Source: Porticoccaceae bacterium
Lineage (GTDB): Bacteria > Pseudomonadota > Gammaproteobacteria > Pseudomonadales > Porticoccaceae
Length of the DNA stretch: 42,304 nt
Assembly: GCA_018663035.1 (NCBI GenBank)
Contig: JABJEX010000051.1
Coordinates: 1-42,304, forward strand
Direction: 5' to 3'
How positions within the stretch are numbered: the stretch's first letter is position 1; each line of letters opens with the position of its first letter. Positions 10,094-19,852 of the stretch are shown here, one piece after another. The notes beneath the pieces were generated by a model. The model made no database searches and was not told where the DNA came from. It saw only the letters and a program-made list of their open reading frames with translations. The position numbers and the translations under genes were made by a program.

Positions 10094-10123
10094 TTGAATC
10101 AATGGAGTTGATTCTAGGATAAT
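10094..10123 (+). promoter_or_regulatory. Candidate rsx promoter containing a perfect inverted repeat
   Basis: TTGAAT (10094-10099) and GATAAT (10118-10123) with an 18 nt spacer form a plausible promoter about 30 bp before rsxA. Overlapping the -35 and filling most of the spacer is the dyad GAATCAA-TGGAG-TTGATTC (10096-10114), with 7 bp perfect arms. A regulator bound here would contact the promoter directly. The half-sites are in the opposite order to an FNR box, and I do not recognise the regulator. Confidence 0.42.
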
Positions 10124-10151
10124 GGGCCATTAATCAAATCGTGTGCAGGCT

Positions 10152-10727
10152 ATGCAAGAATTTGCCGTTATTCTGGTCAGCTCTATTCTGATCAACAACT
10201 ATGTTCTGGTGCAGTTCCTTGGACTGTGCCCGTTTATGGGCGTGTCTACAAAGCTGGAATCTGCTATCGGCATGTCGGCAGCCACCACCTTTGTATTAAC
10301 GCTCACAGCCATGGTCAGCTACATAGTGGATGTTCTGGTGCTGATGCCTCTGGGCCTGATCTACCTGCGGACGATTGCGTTTATTTTGGTCATCGCTGCC
10401 GTCGTGCAGTTCACCAAAATGTTTATCGAAAAAACAAGTCCACTACTGTACCGCGTGCTTGGCGTATTTTTACCCCTAATCACCACCAACTGTGCAGTAC
10501 TGGGTGTAGCCCTTCAAAATGCCTCCAAAGACCTCAACTTTATGCAGTCTTCGCTTTATGGATTTGGCGCTGGTGCAGGCTTTTCGCTAGTCTTGATTTT
10601 CTTCTCGGCGATGCGCGAGCGTTTGGCGGCTGCCGATATACCAGCACCTTTTGAGGGCGCTGCCATTGCCATGATCACCGCTGGCTTAATGTCACTAGCC
10701 TTCATGGGCTTTAGTGGATTGGTTTAA
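10152..10727 (+). CDS. rsxA: RsxA/RnfA, membrane subunit of the Rsx/Rnf complex
   Basis: Integral membrane subunit of the ion-translocating electron-transport complex that moves electrons between NADH and ferredoxin-type acceptors; in E. coli it keeps SoxR reduced. It has about six transmembrane segments and the signatures [16 protein letters not shown] and [11 protein letters not shown], which carry the conserved cysteines. I start at ATG 10152 because this places [10 protein letters not shown] at residue 15, exactly as in E. coli. An in-frame GTG at 10143 is the alternative. The stop overlaps the rsxB start by one base. Confidence 0.96.
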   Translation: MQEFAVILVSSILINNYVLVQFLGLCPFMGVSTKLESAIGMSAATTFVLTLTAMVSYIVDVLVLMPLGLIYLRTIAFILVIAAVVQFTKMFIEKTSPLLYRVLGVFLPLITTNCAVLGVALQNASKDLNFMQSSLYGFGAGAGFSLVLIFFSAMRERLAAADIPAPFEGAAIAMITAGLMSLAFMGFSGLV

Positions 10728-11326
10728 TGTTAGAAACCATTGCACAACAACCTATACTTGCCGCACTGATTGCGCTGGTCGGGCTAGGCACCCTTTTTGG
10801 AGGCCTACTGGGTTTTGCTGCGGAAAAATTTAAAGTTGAAGGCGACCCGATCGTTGAACAAATCGATGAGCTTCTACCCCAGACTCAGTGCGGACAATGT
10901 GGCTTCCCCGGTTGCAAACCCTATGCAGAATCTATTGCTAATGGCGACGCTATCAACAAATGTCCTCCCGGCGGTCAGGCTACGATTAACGCCATAGCCA
11001 ACCTACTGGACGTGCCAGCCCCAGAACTGGATGCAGAGCACGGCGAGGAAGCCGATGTCCGCACCGTCGCCTTTATCCGTGAAGACGAATGTATCGGCTG
11101 CACCAAATGTATTCAGGCCTGTCCTGTAGACGCAATTTTAGGCGCAGCAAAACTAATGCACACGGTGATTGCAGATGAGTGTACCGGCTGTGATCTCTGT
11201 GTGGAGCCCTGCCCTGTAGACTGTATTGATATGTTACCGGTTAAAGAGACCATCAAAGACTGGCATTGGCCTGCACCCCCAACCACCGCAGACTTAATCG
11301 CCTCTGACCGGAGGGCCCAACTATGA
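10727..11326 (+). CDS. rsxB: RsxB/RnfB, ferredoxin-like iron-sulfur subunit
   Basis: Membrane-anchored electron-transfer subunit (199 aa). One N-terminal transmembrane helix (about 8-30) is followed by a four-cysteine cluster site (C55, C58, C63, C79) and two 4Fe-4S ferredoxin motifs (C122/125/128/132 and C152/155/158/162). All twelve expected cluster ligands are present. It overlaps rsxA by 1 nt and rsxC by 4 nt (ATGA), so translation is coupled across the operon. Confidence 0.97.
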   Translation: MLETIAQQPILAALIALVGLGTLFGGLLGFAAEKFKVEGDPIVEQIDELLPQTQCGQCGFPGCKPYAESIANGDAINKCPPGGQATINAIANLLDVPAPELDAEHGEEADVRTVAFIREDECIGCTKCIQACPVDAILGAAKLMHTVIADECTGCDLCVEPCPVDCIDMLPVKETIKDWHWPAPPTTADLIASDRRAQL

Positions 11327-13080
11327 AGACATGGGTCACTCCAGGTGGCGTCCACCCACCCGAAAACAAACACCAGTCTTTGACTATGCCAATCGGTACC
11401 CTGCCGCTACCCGAAAAACTCATTATTCCGTTGAGTCAGCATATAGGTGTGCCAGCTAATCCCTGCGTGCAAATAGGGGAAACTGTGCTCAAGGGTCAAA
11501 AAATAGCCGAGGCCTCTGGCCCACTGTCTGTGCCTATGCACGCGCCCACCTCTGGAACTGTCAGTGCCATAGAACACAGACCCATTGCTCACTCCTCCGG
11601 GATGTTGTCGCCCTGCATAGAAATCACTCCAGATGGCCGGGAGCAGTGGATTGAGCACAGGGGTATAGACGACTTCCAGCACGCCTCGTCAAGCGCACTA
11701 TTAAAAACTATCAGCGAGGCTGGTATAGCAGGCATGGGCGGTGCAGGGTTCCCCACCGCGGTAAAGCTCAACGCTGGCCATCAGCGTCCAATCAATACAC
11801 TGATTGTCAATGCCACCGAGTGCGAGCCCTATATTACTGCCGATGACTCAGCGATTCGTGAAAGAGCCCAAGAGATTGTTCAGGGTATAAGCATTCTCAG
11901 CCATATTCTGAGTAACCCGAGCACTATTTTGATTGGTATCGAAGACAACAAGCCCGAGGCCATAGCTGCATTGAAACCCCATGTGGAAGATACTGGCATT
12001 CAGGTGGTTTCCTTCCCTACCAAGTACCCTTCGGGCGGTGAGAAACAGCTGGTCTACATTTTGACCGGCCAGGAAATCCCCAGTGGCAAACTGCCTGCAG
12101 ATATTGGAATGCTGTGCGTCAACATAGGCACCACCTTTGCAATCAAGCGCGCCGTAGTAGATGGTGAGCCATTAATTTCTCGGGTCACCACCATGACTGG
12201 CGATGCCTGTGGAATCAATCGCAACTACGAAACTTTAATCGGCACGCCAGTTAGCCATATGCTGGCCAACAGCGCGTTTGACGAAAAGGCCTGCAGCCGA
12301 CTGGTGATGGGCGGTCCAATGATGGGCTTTAGCCTGACCAGTGCCGAAGTACCTATAGTCAAAACCACCAACTGCATACTGGCCCCGAGTTTTCAGGAGA
12401 TACCTGAAGATGAACCTGCCCAGGCCTGCATACGCTGCGGTATGTGCGCTGAGGCCTGCCCGGTATCACTGCTTCCACAGCAGCTATTTTGGTATTCACA
12501 GGCCAAGGATTACGAGCGCCTTGAAGCTCATAACCTATTTGATTGTATTGAATGTGGCGCCTGCTCCTATGTCTGCCCGAGCAATATTCCGCTGGTTCAA
12601 CACTATCGCCACAGCAAAGGCGAAATTCAAAAAGCGCGCGCCGAGAAGATCAAATCGGATCATGCTCGTGAACGCTTTGAATTTCATCAGCAGCGTATAG
12701 AGCAGGCTGAAAAAGACAAAGAAGCCAAGCGTACGGCGCGGCGCGAGGCTGCCGAAAAAGCAAAGGCTACTGCTGCCAACAACAGAGAGACATCGGCACC
12801 TGGTTCTGCCGCAGATATTATTGCTGCAGCACAGGCTCGCGCCGCAGCAAAAAAAATCAGCCCAGAACAACAGCGCGCTAAGTTTGAACGCTCCATTGCT
12901 GGCGCAGAGATGCGCGTAAGCATGGCCGAAGAAAAGCTTGCTGAAGCGGACCCAAACCGAACTCAGGAGCAAGAGAATATTCTCCATGCCGCAGTCGAGT
13001 CAGCCAGACAAAAGTTAGATCAGGCCAGACTGCGCCTTGCCGAGCACAACAAAGCCCATCATGGGGAGCAGGTAGACTAA
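11323..13080 (+). CDS. rsxC: RsxC/RnfC, NADH-binding iron-sulfur subunit
   Basis: Peripheral subunit that accepts electrons from NADH through flavin and passes them to iron-sulfur clusters. The glycine-rich [13 protein letters not shown] nucleotide/FMN region is followed by the [13 protein letters not shown] signature and two 4Fe-4S motifs (C369/372/375/379 and C408/411/414/418). After about residue 440 the sequence becomes a charged, alanine-rich coiled coil, a segment that varies much in length in this family. At 585 aa it is shorter than E. coli RsxC (740 aa), mainly because this tail is short. Overlaps rsxB by 4 nt. Confidence 0.96.
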   Translation: MKTWVTPGGVHPPENKHQSLTMPIGTLPLPEKLIIPLSQHIGVPANPCVQIGETVLKGQKIAEASGPLSVPMHAPTSGTVSAIEHRPIAHSSGMLSPCIEITPDGREQWIEHRGIDDFQHASSSALLKTISEAGIAGMGGAGFPTAVKLNAGHQRPINTLIVNATECEPYITADDSAIRERAQEIVQGISILSHILSNPSTILIGIEDNKPEAIAALKPHVEDTGIQVVSFPTKYPSGGEKQLVYILTGQEIPSGKLPADIGMLCVNIGTTFAIKRAVVDGEPLISRVTTMTGDACGINRNYETLIGTPVSHMLANSAFDEKACSRLVMGGPMMGFSLTSAEVPIVKTTNCILAPSFQEIPEDEPAQACIRCGMCAEACPVSLLPQQLFWYSQAKDYERLEAHNLFDCIECGACSYVCPSNIPLVQHYRHSKGEIQKARAEKIKSDHARERFEFHQQRIEQAEKDKEAKRTARREAAEKAKATAANNRETSAPGSAADIIAAAQARAAAKKISPEQQRAKFERSIAGAEMRVSMAEEKLAEADPNRTQEQENILHAAVESARQKLDQARLRLAEHNKAHHGEQVD

Positions 13081-14144
13081 TGGCCTTTAAACAGATTACC
13101 TCACCCCATGCCCATGCCGCGCAGAGCACATCCAAGGTAATGCAACTGGTAATCTGGGCGACAATTCCTGGCCTGATTGCTCTGACCGTCCACTTTGGCT
13201 GGGGCAGTCTTATCAATGTGATACTGGCCACAATCACCTCAGTGATCGCAGAGGCCGTGATTATCAAACTGCGAAATCGACCTGTTGATTTTTACCTCCA
13301 GGATTACAGTGCAGTTGTCACCGCAGTGCTACTCGGCCTGGCACTACCGCCTCTAGTAGCCTGGTGGGTAGTGGTGATCGGCAGCCTGTTTTCCATTGTG
13401 GTTGCCAAGCAACTATACGGTGGTCTGGGCTACAACCCCTTTAACCCAGCGATGGTGGGTTACGTAGTTCTGCTGATTTCTTTCCCAATCCAGATGACGA
13501 CCTGGGTTACCCCGCTAGCTCTATTGCCCGAGGCTGTCTCTCACCCAGGCTTACTAGAGTCGCTACAGATTGTCTTTGCCGGCGTTAGCCCCGCGGATGG
13601 CGTCACTGGCGCCACCCCACTGGATAGTTTCAAGTACGCCGATGGGCTTTTAGTTGATCAGATTTATGCTCAGGACCCCTTATTTAGCCAAGCCGGAATT
13701 GCAGGCGTGGGCTGGGAATGGGTCAATATTGGTTTTCTACTCGGCGGTCTGATCCTGCTTGGCAGTAAGACCTTTACCTGGCATGGGCCCATTGCGATGC
13801 TGGCAACTATTGCCCTGATGTCAGCACTGTTTTGGGACGGTGGTAGCTCTAACAGTCCAGGCTCGCCGCTGATGCATCTGTTTAGTGGCGCTAGCATGAT
13901 GGGGGCGTTTTTTATTATGACCGACCCTGTTTCCAGCGCTGTCAGCAATAGGGGGCGGCTGATTTATGGTGCCTTGATCGGCCTTTTGGTCTACGTGATT
14001 CGCGCCTGGGGCACCTATCCAGATGCCGTAGCCTTTGCAGTGCTATTGGCGAATTTCGCTGCGCCCTTTATCGACAACTACAGCCTGCCACGAACCTACG
14101 GCCACACAGATAGACGCCGCGCCACAGAAAAAGAGGAAGGCTAA
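13080..14144 (+). CDS. rsxD: RsxD/RnfD, flavin-bearing membrane subunit
   Basis: Polytopic inner-membrane subunit (354 aa) related to NqrB. The covalent FMN attachment motif is present as TGAT, with T179 the expected flavinylated threonine; family members have S or T at the first position. Other signatures are QDYSAVVTAVLLGLALPP and GGLGYNPFNPAMVGY. It would need the ApbE flavin transferase, which is not in this window. It overlaps rsxC and rsxG by one base each (TAATG). Confidence 0.96.
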   Translation: MAFKQITSPHAHAAQSTSKVMQLVIWATIPGLIALTVHFGWGSLINVILATITSVIAEAVIIKLRNRPVDFYLQDYSAVVTAVLLGLALPPLVAWWVVVIGSLFSIVVAKQLYGGLGYNPFNPAMVGYVVLLISFPIQMTTWVTPLALLPEAVSHPGLLESLQIVFAGVSPADGVTGATPLDSFKYADGLLVDQIYAQDPLFSQAGIAGVGWEWVNIGFLLGGLILLGSKTFTWHGPIAMLATIALMSALFWDGGSSNSPGSPLMHLFSGASMMGAFFIMTDPVSSAVSNRGRLIYGALIGLLVYVIRAWGTYPDAVAFAVLLANFAAPFIDNYSLPRTYGHTDRRRATEKEEG

Positions 14145-14803
14145 TGACCTTACAGTCGATCCGCTTTAACAGTATCTTGCTCGCCAGTTTTGCGCTTATC
14201 ACAGCAATTATTCTAGCCGCCACAGATTCACTTACCAAAGACCGTATTGCTGCTTCCGAGCGTGCTGCTGCGCAGCGGGCACTGCTCGAAATTATTCCCC
14301 TAGAGCGCCATGACAACGACCTGCTGATGGACGTGCAGAGCATCCCTGAGAAATACTGGGCAGCGCTGGGACTTAAAAAAGGTGGTGAAATTCATATTGC
14401 TCGAGATGGCGGCCGACCGGTCGCCGCTATTATTCCCTCGGTCACCCCAGACGGTTACAGCGGCAATATTGCAATGATTATTGGAGTTAACTTTGACGGC
14501 ACCGTCGCCGGTGTCCGTGTGGTTGACCATAAAGAAACGCCAGGGCTGGGCGATAAAATAGATTTGAAGAAAAGTAATTGGATACTCGGGTTTAATGGCA
14601 TGTCACTCAACAATCCTCAGCCCTCAGGCTGGGATGTGAAGAAAAATGGCGGCGCCTTCGACCAGTTTACCGGTGCTACAATTACTCCCAGAGCAGTGAT
14701 TCATCAGATTGCAGATGTACTGGAGTATTTCAATCGAGATAGTGACCGGCTGCTGGCTGAGGCCGCACAGCAGAAATCTCACAACGAGCAAAATCATGAG
14801 TGA
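14144..14803 (+). CDS. rsxG: RsxG/RnfG, periplasmic flavoprotein subunit
   Basis: Subunit with one N-terminal transmembrane helix (about residues 8-27) and a periplasmic FMN-binding domain related to NqrC. The covalent flavin motif is TGAT with T179 expected to carry FMN, followed by ITPRAV. The ETPGLGDKI loop typical of the FMN-binding domain lies at about 131-139. Length 219 aa is normal (206 in E. coli). It overlaps rsxD by 1 nt and rsxE by 8 nt. Confidence 0.95.
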   Translation: MTLQSIRFNSILLASFALITAIILAATDSLTKDRIAASERAAAQRALLEIIPLERHDNDLLMDVQSIPEKYWAALGLKKGGEIHIARDGGRPVAAIIPSVTPDGYSGNIAMIIGVNFDGTVAGVRVVDHKETPGLGDKIDLKKSNWILGFNGMSLNNPQPSGWDVKKNGGAFDQFTGATITPRAVIHQIADVLEYFNRDSDRLLAEAAQQKSHNEQNHE

Positions 14804-15509
14804 TATAACAGCGGCAGAAGTCGCCAAAAATGGGCTTTGGACTAATAACCCCGCGCTGGTTCAGCTACTCGGCCTGTGCCCCCTTCTGGCCGTCACTGGC
14901 ACCCTGGTAAACGCACTGGGGCTTGGCATAGCAACGCTCGCTGTACTGATTGGCTCAAACACCATCGTCTCGCTTATTCGCAACCATGTCAGCGATGCAG
15001 TGCGCCTGCCCGCCTTCGTTATTATTATCGCCGCCTTTGTGACCTGTGCTGAACTGCTGATGAAAGCCTACACCTACGAACTCTATCAAATTCTGGGGAT
15101 TTTTATCCCACTCATAGTTACCAACTGTGCCATCCTCGGCCGGGCTGAAGCCTTTGCCAGCAAGCAGAGCGTCGGCATGGCAGCTTTTGACGGCCTTATG
15201 ATGGGCCTAGGATTTTTGGCGGTTTTGGTTGCACTAGGTGGCATACGAGAGCTCCTAGGTCAGGGCACCATATTGGCAGATATGCAGTTACTGTTTGGGG
15301 CCGGTGCCGCCGATTGGGTAATACGTCCCTTTGGCGACAACTACAGTTTCCTGGTAATTATTTTGCCGCCGGGCGCTTTTTTGGTTACAGGGTTTTTAAT
15401 CGCTATCAAAAACGCCATCGACGACGCCAACAAACGTCGTGCCGATGCTCAGAGAGAAGCTCCTGTAAAAGGTGCCAAACGCATACGCACTACCGGCCAC
15501 ATAAGTTAG
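14796..15509 (+). CDS. rsxE: RsxE/RnfE, membrane subunit of the Rsx/Rnf complex
   Basis: Integral membrane subunit paralogous to RsxA, 237 aa with about six helices. I start at ATG 14796 because the resulting N-terminus ([18 protein letters not shown]) matches E. coli RsxE in length and pattern; the open frame extends further upstream only inside rsxG. Signatures are [18 protein letters not shown] and [16 protein letters not shown]. This completes rsxABCDGE. In E. coli and Pseudomonas nth (endonuclease III) follows, but here the next gene is the broken TPP enzyme. Confidence 0.95.
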   Translation: MSDITAAEVAKNGLWTNNPALVQLLGLCPLLAVTGTLVNALGLGIATLAVLIGSNTIVSLIRNHVSDAVRLPAFVIIIAAFVTCAELLMKAYTYELYQILGIFIPLIVTNCAILGRAEAFASKQSVGMAAFDGLMMGLGFLAVLVALGGIRELLGQGTILADMQLLFGAGAADWVIRPFGDNYSFLVIILPPGAFLVTGFLIAIKNAIDDANKRRADAQREAPVKGAKRIRTTGHIS

Positions 15510-15567
15510 AAATTAATCTGCTATAGCAGTGTCAAAAGGACAGCGGTAAAAAAGGACGTTGCACATC

Positions 15568-17191
15568 ATGCAAAAAACTGGCGCCCAACTGGTGCGTTAT
15601 GCACTGGAACAGCTCAACATCAATCATGTCTTTGGTGTTTTGGGTGACGCAAACCGTGAGATCTATTCAGAACTCAGTCGCTCCGAAAAAATCACCACTC
15701 ATCTGGTTAATTAAGAGCTCAGTGCCGTCTTCATGGCCGACGCCATAAGTTGCACTGCCGAGGCTACAGGCCAGACCAAAGCCATTGGCGCCATGCTCAT
15801 CAGTAGTGATGCGATTATTAGCCAGGGGTTAGCAGAGACCTTTGTTTCTGGAGTGCCCATGCTAATCATTGCCGGTGCCCTTGAAGCTGAGCAGCCACAG
15901 ATTAGCTCCCTAGCCCTGCTGAGGCCAGTGACCAAAGCCTGCCTAAAAGCCACAGAGCTTACAGATATTGTCAGCGGTATTTTTGAGGCATACCAGCTAG
16001 CCACTGCAAAAAAACCGGGGCCTGTGTATCTAGAGATATCGGTAGCACTGCAGGTTCACGAGCAAGAGTTTATAGAACCTCTGCCCCAGCATCTGGCTGC
16101 AGCCAATCAAGCCGAATTGAATCAGCATCAGATAGATAGCATTGCCCAGACATTAGTATCCTCACAAAGCCCAGTACTGTTCGCCGGCTGCCTCCGAGCA
16201 GAGCGACCTGATCAAACTAGCCGAACTGCTATCAGCGCCTATATGTACCTCCTTGCAAGGCAATAGTGCCTTCCCTGGCGATCATCCACTGCACGCCGGA
16301 CTGCTGGCTAACCCCAGTGCAAAACGCTGCCTGAAAGACTGCGACTGTCTGCTGGTAATAGGCCAAAGCGATCACGCCCTAGACCCCATATCGCTGCCTG
16401 AGCAGACCCACTATCTGGAACCACAGGCCCTGCCAGAGCTACTTTACAGGCTGCATGAATTGCCTAACGATGCCAAAAGTTCTCTAAACGCCAGGTTTGA
16501 ATCCGTTGCTAAAGTCATTGCTAAATCCAAGGCAGAGCTACGCGATAGCTGGCTACAGCACAACAGTAAAGCCCGCGTTAATCCGGCGGTTTTTTTTAAT
16601 GCCTTAGCTAAATATCTAGATAGCCAAGCGATGGTCGTAACCGGCCACGGTATCCATCAGGCTCTGACCGCAGAACTTCTGCCAATCAATAACCCCAGGG
16701 GCTTTATTGGCCCTACCAGCTTTAATGCTATGGGTTACTGTGTACCCGCGGTTAATGCCATTAAACTGGCTAATCCAGACAAACAGGTGCTAGGCATAGT
16801 TGGTGACGGCGCCATGATTATTCATGGTATGGAAGCGCTCACCGCTGCCCGCGAAAAACTGGGTACCATCTACTGCCTGTTTAACAACAGCCGACAGGGC
16901 AGCCCAAACAATACTGGCTATATCAACTGGGGCGCCTTTGCTGAGGCCCTTGAATGTGGCTATTTTCCAGTTGTTAATAATCAGGGTATAGAGACTGTAC
17001 TGCGCCGTGCTCTCGAAACCGCTGCTCAGGGACAGTCCGTGATAATTGAAGTGAGCGTCGACTACAGTCGCAAAAGCTTTTATACAGAGCATCTAGGCAG
17101 CATTCAGCAGGCGCGGCTTCCAGGAAAAGACAAGCTGGGGATGGTTAAGCGCGCAATAGTACGCAAAATAATGGGTTCAAAACTCGACTAA
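15568..17191 (+). pseudogene. Disrupted thiamine-diphosphate enzyme (acetolactate synthase-like)
   Basis: The three reading-frame pieces together make one IlvB/pyruvate-oxidase-like protein of about 540 aa. Piece one (15568-15714) begins MQKTGAQLVRYALEQL and ends at TAA 15712, exactly where the family has the histidine before the catalytic glutamate; the glutamate codon (GAG) follows at once. Piece two continues in the same frame to about 16200. A one-base shift near 16185-16202 then moves homology into another frame (SDLIKLAELLSAPICTSLQG), which runs to 17191. The C-terminal part keeps a GDG...FNN thiamine-diphosphate motif. Two independent lesions in a gene with intact neighbours suggest a pseudogene rather than sequencing error. 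The substrate cannot be told. Confidence 0.85.
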
Positions 17192-17634
17192 TAACTGCCC
17201 AAATCCTTGGCAAACAGCATCTCGATGTTGCGAAATGCCTTAAATTCCAAATGGTTATTGCTGGGGTCTTTGACAAATAAAGTTGCCTGCTCTCCCGCCC
17301 TACCCTCAAAGCGGACATAGGGCTCAATAACAAACTCAATATTATTGGCCTTCATCATCTCTACTGCCTGCTCGTACTGCTCCCACTGCATAATTACACC
17401 AAAATGTGAGGCAGGCACAGCCTGACCATCAACCGCATTAGTGGCGGCGGATGGATGTTCTTCAGGGGCTACCAGATGTGCCACCAACTGATGGCCAAAG
17501 AAGTCAAAATCAATCCAGCGATCAGATTCGCGACCCGTTGGGCAACCTAAAATGCCACTGTAAAAATCGCGGGCGGCCTCTAGATCGGTCACTGGGAATG
17601 CTAGGTGAAAGCGCGGGTAGACGGGGTTGGTCAT
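17188..17634 (-). CDS. VOC superfamily (glyoxalase/dioxygenase-like) protein
   Basis: A 148-residue protein with the paired beta-alpha-beta-beta-beta modules of the vicinal oxygen chelate fold: FHLAFPVTDLEAARDFYSGILG at the N-terminus and FVKDPSNNHLEFKAF near the C-terminus. A histidine in the first strand (FHLAF) and a glutamate in the last (HLEFKAF) are in positions used for metal binding in this superfamily. It resembles small glyoxalase-like proteins annotated as dioxygenases; the substrate is unknown. Its stop overlaps the end of the pseudogene on the other strand by 4 nt. Confidence 0.87.
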   Translation of the reverse strand: MTNPVYPRFHLAFPVTDLEAARDFYSGILGCPTGRESDRWIDFDFFGHQLVAHLVAPEEHPSAATNAVDGQAVPASHFGVIMQWEQYEQAVEMMKANNIEFVIEPYVRFEGRAGEQATLFVKDPSNNHLEFKAFRNIEMLFAKDLGSY

Positions 17635-17696
17635 GGTGCTTATTTCTTGTTGTTGGCGACCGCTATATTAGCATTGCAAAAGAAAATATTATTGGT

Positions 17697-17725
17697 AAAA
17701 AAGACGGCAGTAGTAAAATCTGCCG
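17697..17725 (-). terminator. Intrinsic terminator after the PLP-enzyme gene
   Basis: Read on the minus strand, CGGCAG, a 9 nt loop, CTGCCG, then TC and six T residues. It lies about 100 bp past the stop of the PLP enzyme and upstream of the VOC gene. The 187 bp gap 17635-17821 holds nothing else I recognise. Confidence 0.6.
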
Positions 17726-17821
17726 CCTTATTAGTTGAGTACGACCTTTGCAACCTGTTGTTTTATCCAAATGCTTTTGGCTTCTGGTGAACAAATAATT
17801 AGGGTGCCAATAAGATTTGCT

Positions 17822-18769
17822 TTAACCAATCCAGGGTAGCCTATCCAAATCCACATTGCCGCCAGTCAAAATAATCGCTACCCGTTTGCCCTTAAATTGC
17901 TCTGGCTGGTCCATTATCGCGGCCAGAGGCACGGCGCAGGAAGGTTCGACAATCACTTTTAGTCTGGTCCAGATAAGACGCATGGCCTCTACTATGCGCT
18001 CCTCTGAACAGAGCAAAATGTCATCCACAGTTTCGCGCATCACGGCAAAGTTGCGCGCGCCTACGGTGGCGCGCAAACCGTCAGCGATAGTGTTGGGGCT
18101 GTACTCAGCGAGTCGCTCACCACGCTGCATACCTAGCCAGGCATCTTTGGCCTGCTCTGGTTCTGCGCCAAAGACTAGGGCCTTACTCATCGCTTTGACC
18201 GCAATACCAGTTCCGCTAATCAGACCGCCACCACCCACTGGGGCCATGACAACGTCTACTTCGGATTCGACTTGCTCTAACAATTCAATAGCGGCAGTAC
18301 CCTGCCCAGCAATAATTAAATCTGCATCATAGGGGTGAACCAAGCTGTACCCCTGTTGTTGGATAAGTCGGGTAACTGCCTCCTCGCGAGCAGGCATGTT
18401 TGGCTCACAGAGTTCTATACTGGCGCCATAGCCTGCCACTGCATCTCTTTTGACCTGAGGAGCATTGTTTGGCATCACCACGGTGCAGGGAGCACCTCTG
18501 AGACTTGCGGCCCAGGCCAGTGCGGCGCCATGGTTGCCCGACGAATGTGTAACTACGCCTTTTTGCAGGCTGGATTTATCCATCGAGAACACTGCATTAC
18601 AGGCACCCCGGGCTTTGAATGCGCCGATCTTCTGTAAATTTTCAGCTTTAAAAAATAATTCACAATCCATCATTCTGTTAAGCAACTGGCTCTGCAAAAT
18701 AGGCGTGCGATGGATGTGGGGCGCTATGCGCTGGTGGGCTTGCTGAATATCTTTAAAGGTTACTTTCAT
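17822..18769 (-). CDS. Serine/threonine dehydratase-like PLP enzyme (serine racemase / hydroxyaspartate dehydratase type)
   Basis: Fold-type II PLP enzyme of 315 aa. K52 in KIGAFKARGA is the expected Schiff-base lysine, SSGNHG (76-81) the substrate loop and GGGG (179-182) the phosphate-binding loop. E203, A207 and D209 reproduce the spacing of the divalent-metal ligands known from serine racemase (E210, A214, D216), so a metal-activated racemase/dehydratase or threo-3-hydroxyaspartate ammonia-lyase is likelier than biosynthetic IlvA, whose regulatory domain is also absent. It stands alone, divergent from the CorA gene, with its own terminator. Confidence 0.85.
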   Translation of the reverse strand: MKVTFKDIQQAHQRIAPHIHRTPILQSQLLNRMMDCELFFKAENLQKIGAFKARGACNAVFSMDKSSLQKGVVTHSSGNHGAALAWAASLRGAPCTVVMPNNAPQVKRDAVAGYGASIELCEPNMPAREEAVTRLIQQQGYSLVHPYDADLIIAGQGTAAIELLEQVESEVDVVMAPVGGGGLISGTGIAVKAMSKALVFGAEPEQAKDAWLGMQRGERLAEYSPNTIADGLRATVGARNFAVMRETVDDILLCSEERIVEAMRLIWTRLKVIVEPSCAVPLAAIMDQPEQFKGKRVAIILTGGNVDLDRLPWIG

Positions 18770-18889
18770 GCTGCCAGTTTAGCCCAATTGCGACGAGACT
18801 GGCGACTAAAACAAATGGTTTGCATTGGCGTAATTTGCCATATACTTGCCAGCTATTATTAAAGCCTTTAGATCTAAAAAGGAATATAC

Positions 18890-19852
18890 ATGATTAGAGT
18901 TTGTCTCTTTGATGGTAGCGATCTGTCCGTGGGTGGCACTGAGCTTATTAGCTTACCCATACCCAGCGGCGCAGTTCTATGGATTGATATTCACAACGAA
19001 ACACCTGGTGCTGAAGATCCAATTTTTGAGCAGTTTGGTTGCCATTCGCTGTGTATCCAGGATGCCCGTCGAGAACGACATCCACCCAAAACCGAGCACT
19101 TTAAGGATCAGTCATTTGTGTTACTGCGCACTCTGGCCGATGTGTCAGAGGGACTGTCGTTTCAGACTCAGCAGGTCGCTTTTTTTATTGGCGATAATTT
19201 TTTAATCACTCGCCATGATCAGACCTGTGAAGTCATAGATAACTGGTGGAATTTTGGCGATGTGGAAGGTGCGATGGCCAAGGGGTCATGGGTATTGTTT
19301 GCAGCCATCACTAACAGCATGGGGCTGGCGTACATAGATATGCTGTTGGAGTTCGAGCCCACACTGTCTGAATTTGAAGACTCTTTAATGGATGCCCCAG
19401 GGGATGAATTACTGCGGCAGCTGATTGCCTGCAAAACGTCTCTGCGCAAACTCAAGCGGATGCACAGTTATCATGACTCTGCCTATGAGGAGTTGTTACA
19501 ACATTTTGATGCCGACAATTTAATCTTTGCGGAATCCCGCCACGCGGTGACCGACGTCTATGAGAAATTTGAGCGCCTGCACAGTTTGTCATCGCTTTAT
19601 TATGACTTGGCGGGAGATCTTATTGATGGGCATATCTCTCTGACATCACACAAACTCAATGACACCATGCGTATTCTCACGGTGGTTACCACTATTTTTG
19701 TACCCCTAGGATTTTTGGCTGGGCTCTACGGCATGAATTTCGACAATATGCCCGAGTTGCATCAACCCAATGGGTACTTTATTTTGGTCGGACTTATGGC
19801 CACCATTGCCGTTGGTCTGGTGGCTCTATTTAAAAGGAACAAATGGCTGTGA
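18890..19852 (+). CDS. CorA/ZntB family divalent metal transporter
   Basis: Pentameric CorA-family channel of 320 aa. The large N-terminal cytosolic domain is followed by two C-terminal transmembrane helices (about 262-282 and 292-313). The selectivity signature GMN is intact in LYGMNFDNMPEL at the end of the first helix. Transported ion cannot be decided between magnesium (CorA) and zinc (ZntB); the acidic loop DNMPEL fits either. AAGG lies upstream of the ATG. A possible -10 TATACT is at 18841-18846. The last 10 nt overlap the MscS-family gene, whose ribosome site lies inside this gene. Confidence 0.92.
   Translation: MIRVCLFDGSDLSVGGTELISLPIPSGAVLWIDIHNETPGAEDPIFEQFGCHSLCIQDARRERHPPKTEHFKDQSFVLLRTLADVSEGLSFQTQQVAFFIGDNFLITRHDQTCEVIDNWWNFGDVEGAMAKGSWVLFAAITNSMGLAYIDMLLEFEPTLSEFEDSLMDAPGDELLRQLIACKTSLRKLKRMHSYHDSAYEELLQHFDADNLIFAESRHAVTDVYEKFERLHSLSSLYYDLAGDLIDGHISLTSHKLNDTMRILTVVTTIFVPLGFLAGLYGMNFDNMPELHQPNGYFILVGLMATIAVGLVALFKRNKWL

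Noticed and set aside
12535-12987. 150-codon frame antisense to rsxC
   Set aside because: It lies opposite the alanine-rich tail of RsxC, which readily gives long opposite frames; no start signal or family match.
15518-15529. 12 bp palindrome CTGCTATAGCAG after rsxE
   Set aside because: Short with no loop or T tail and no promoter around it; expected by chance in 42 kb.
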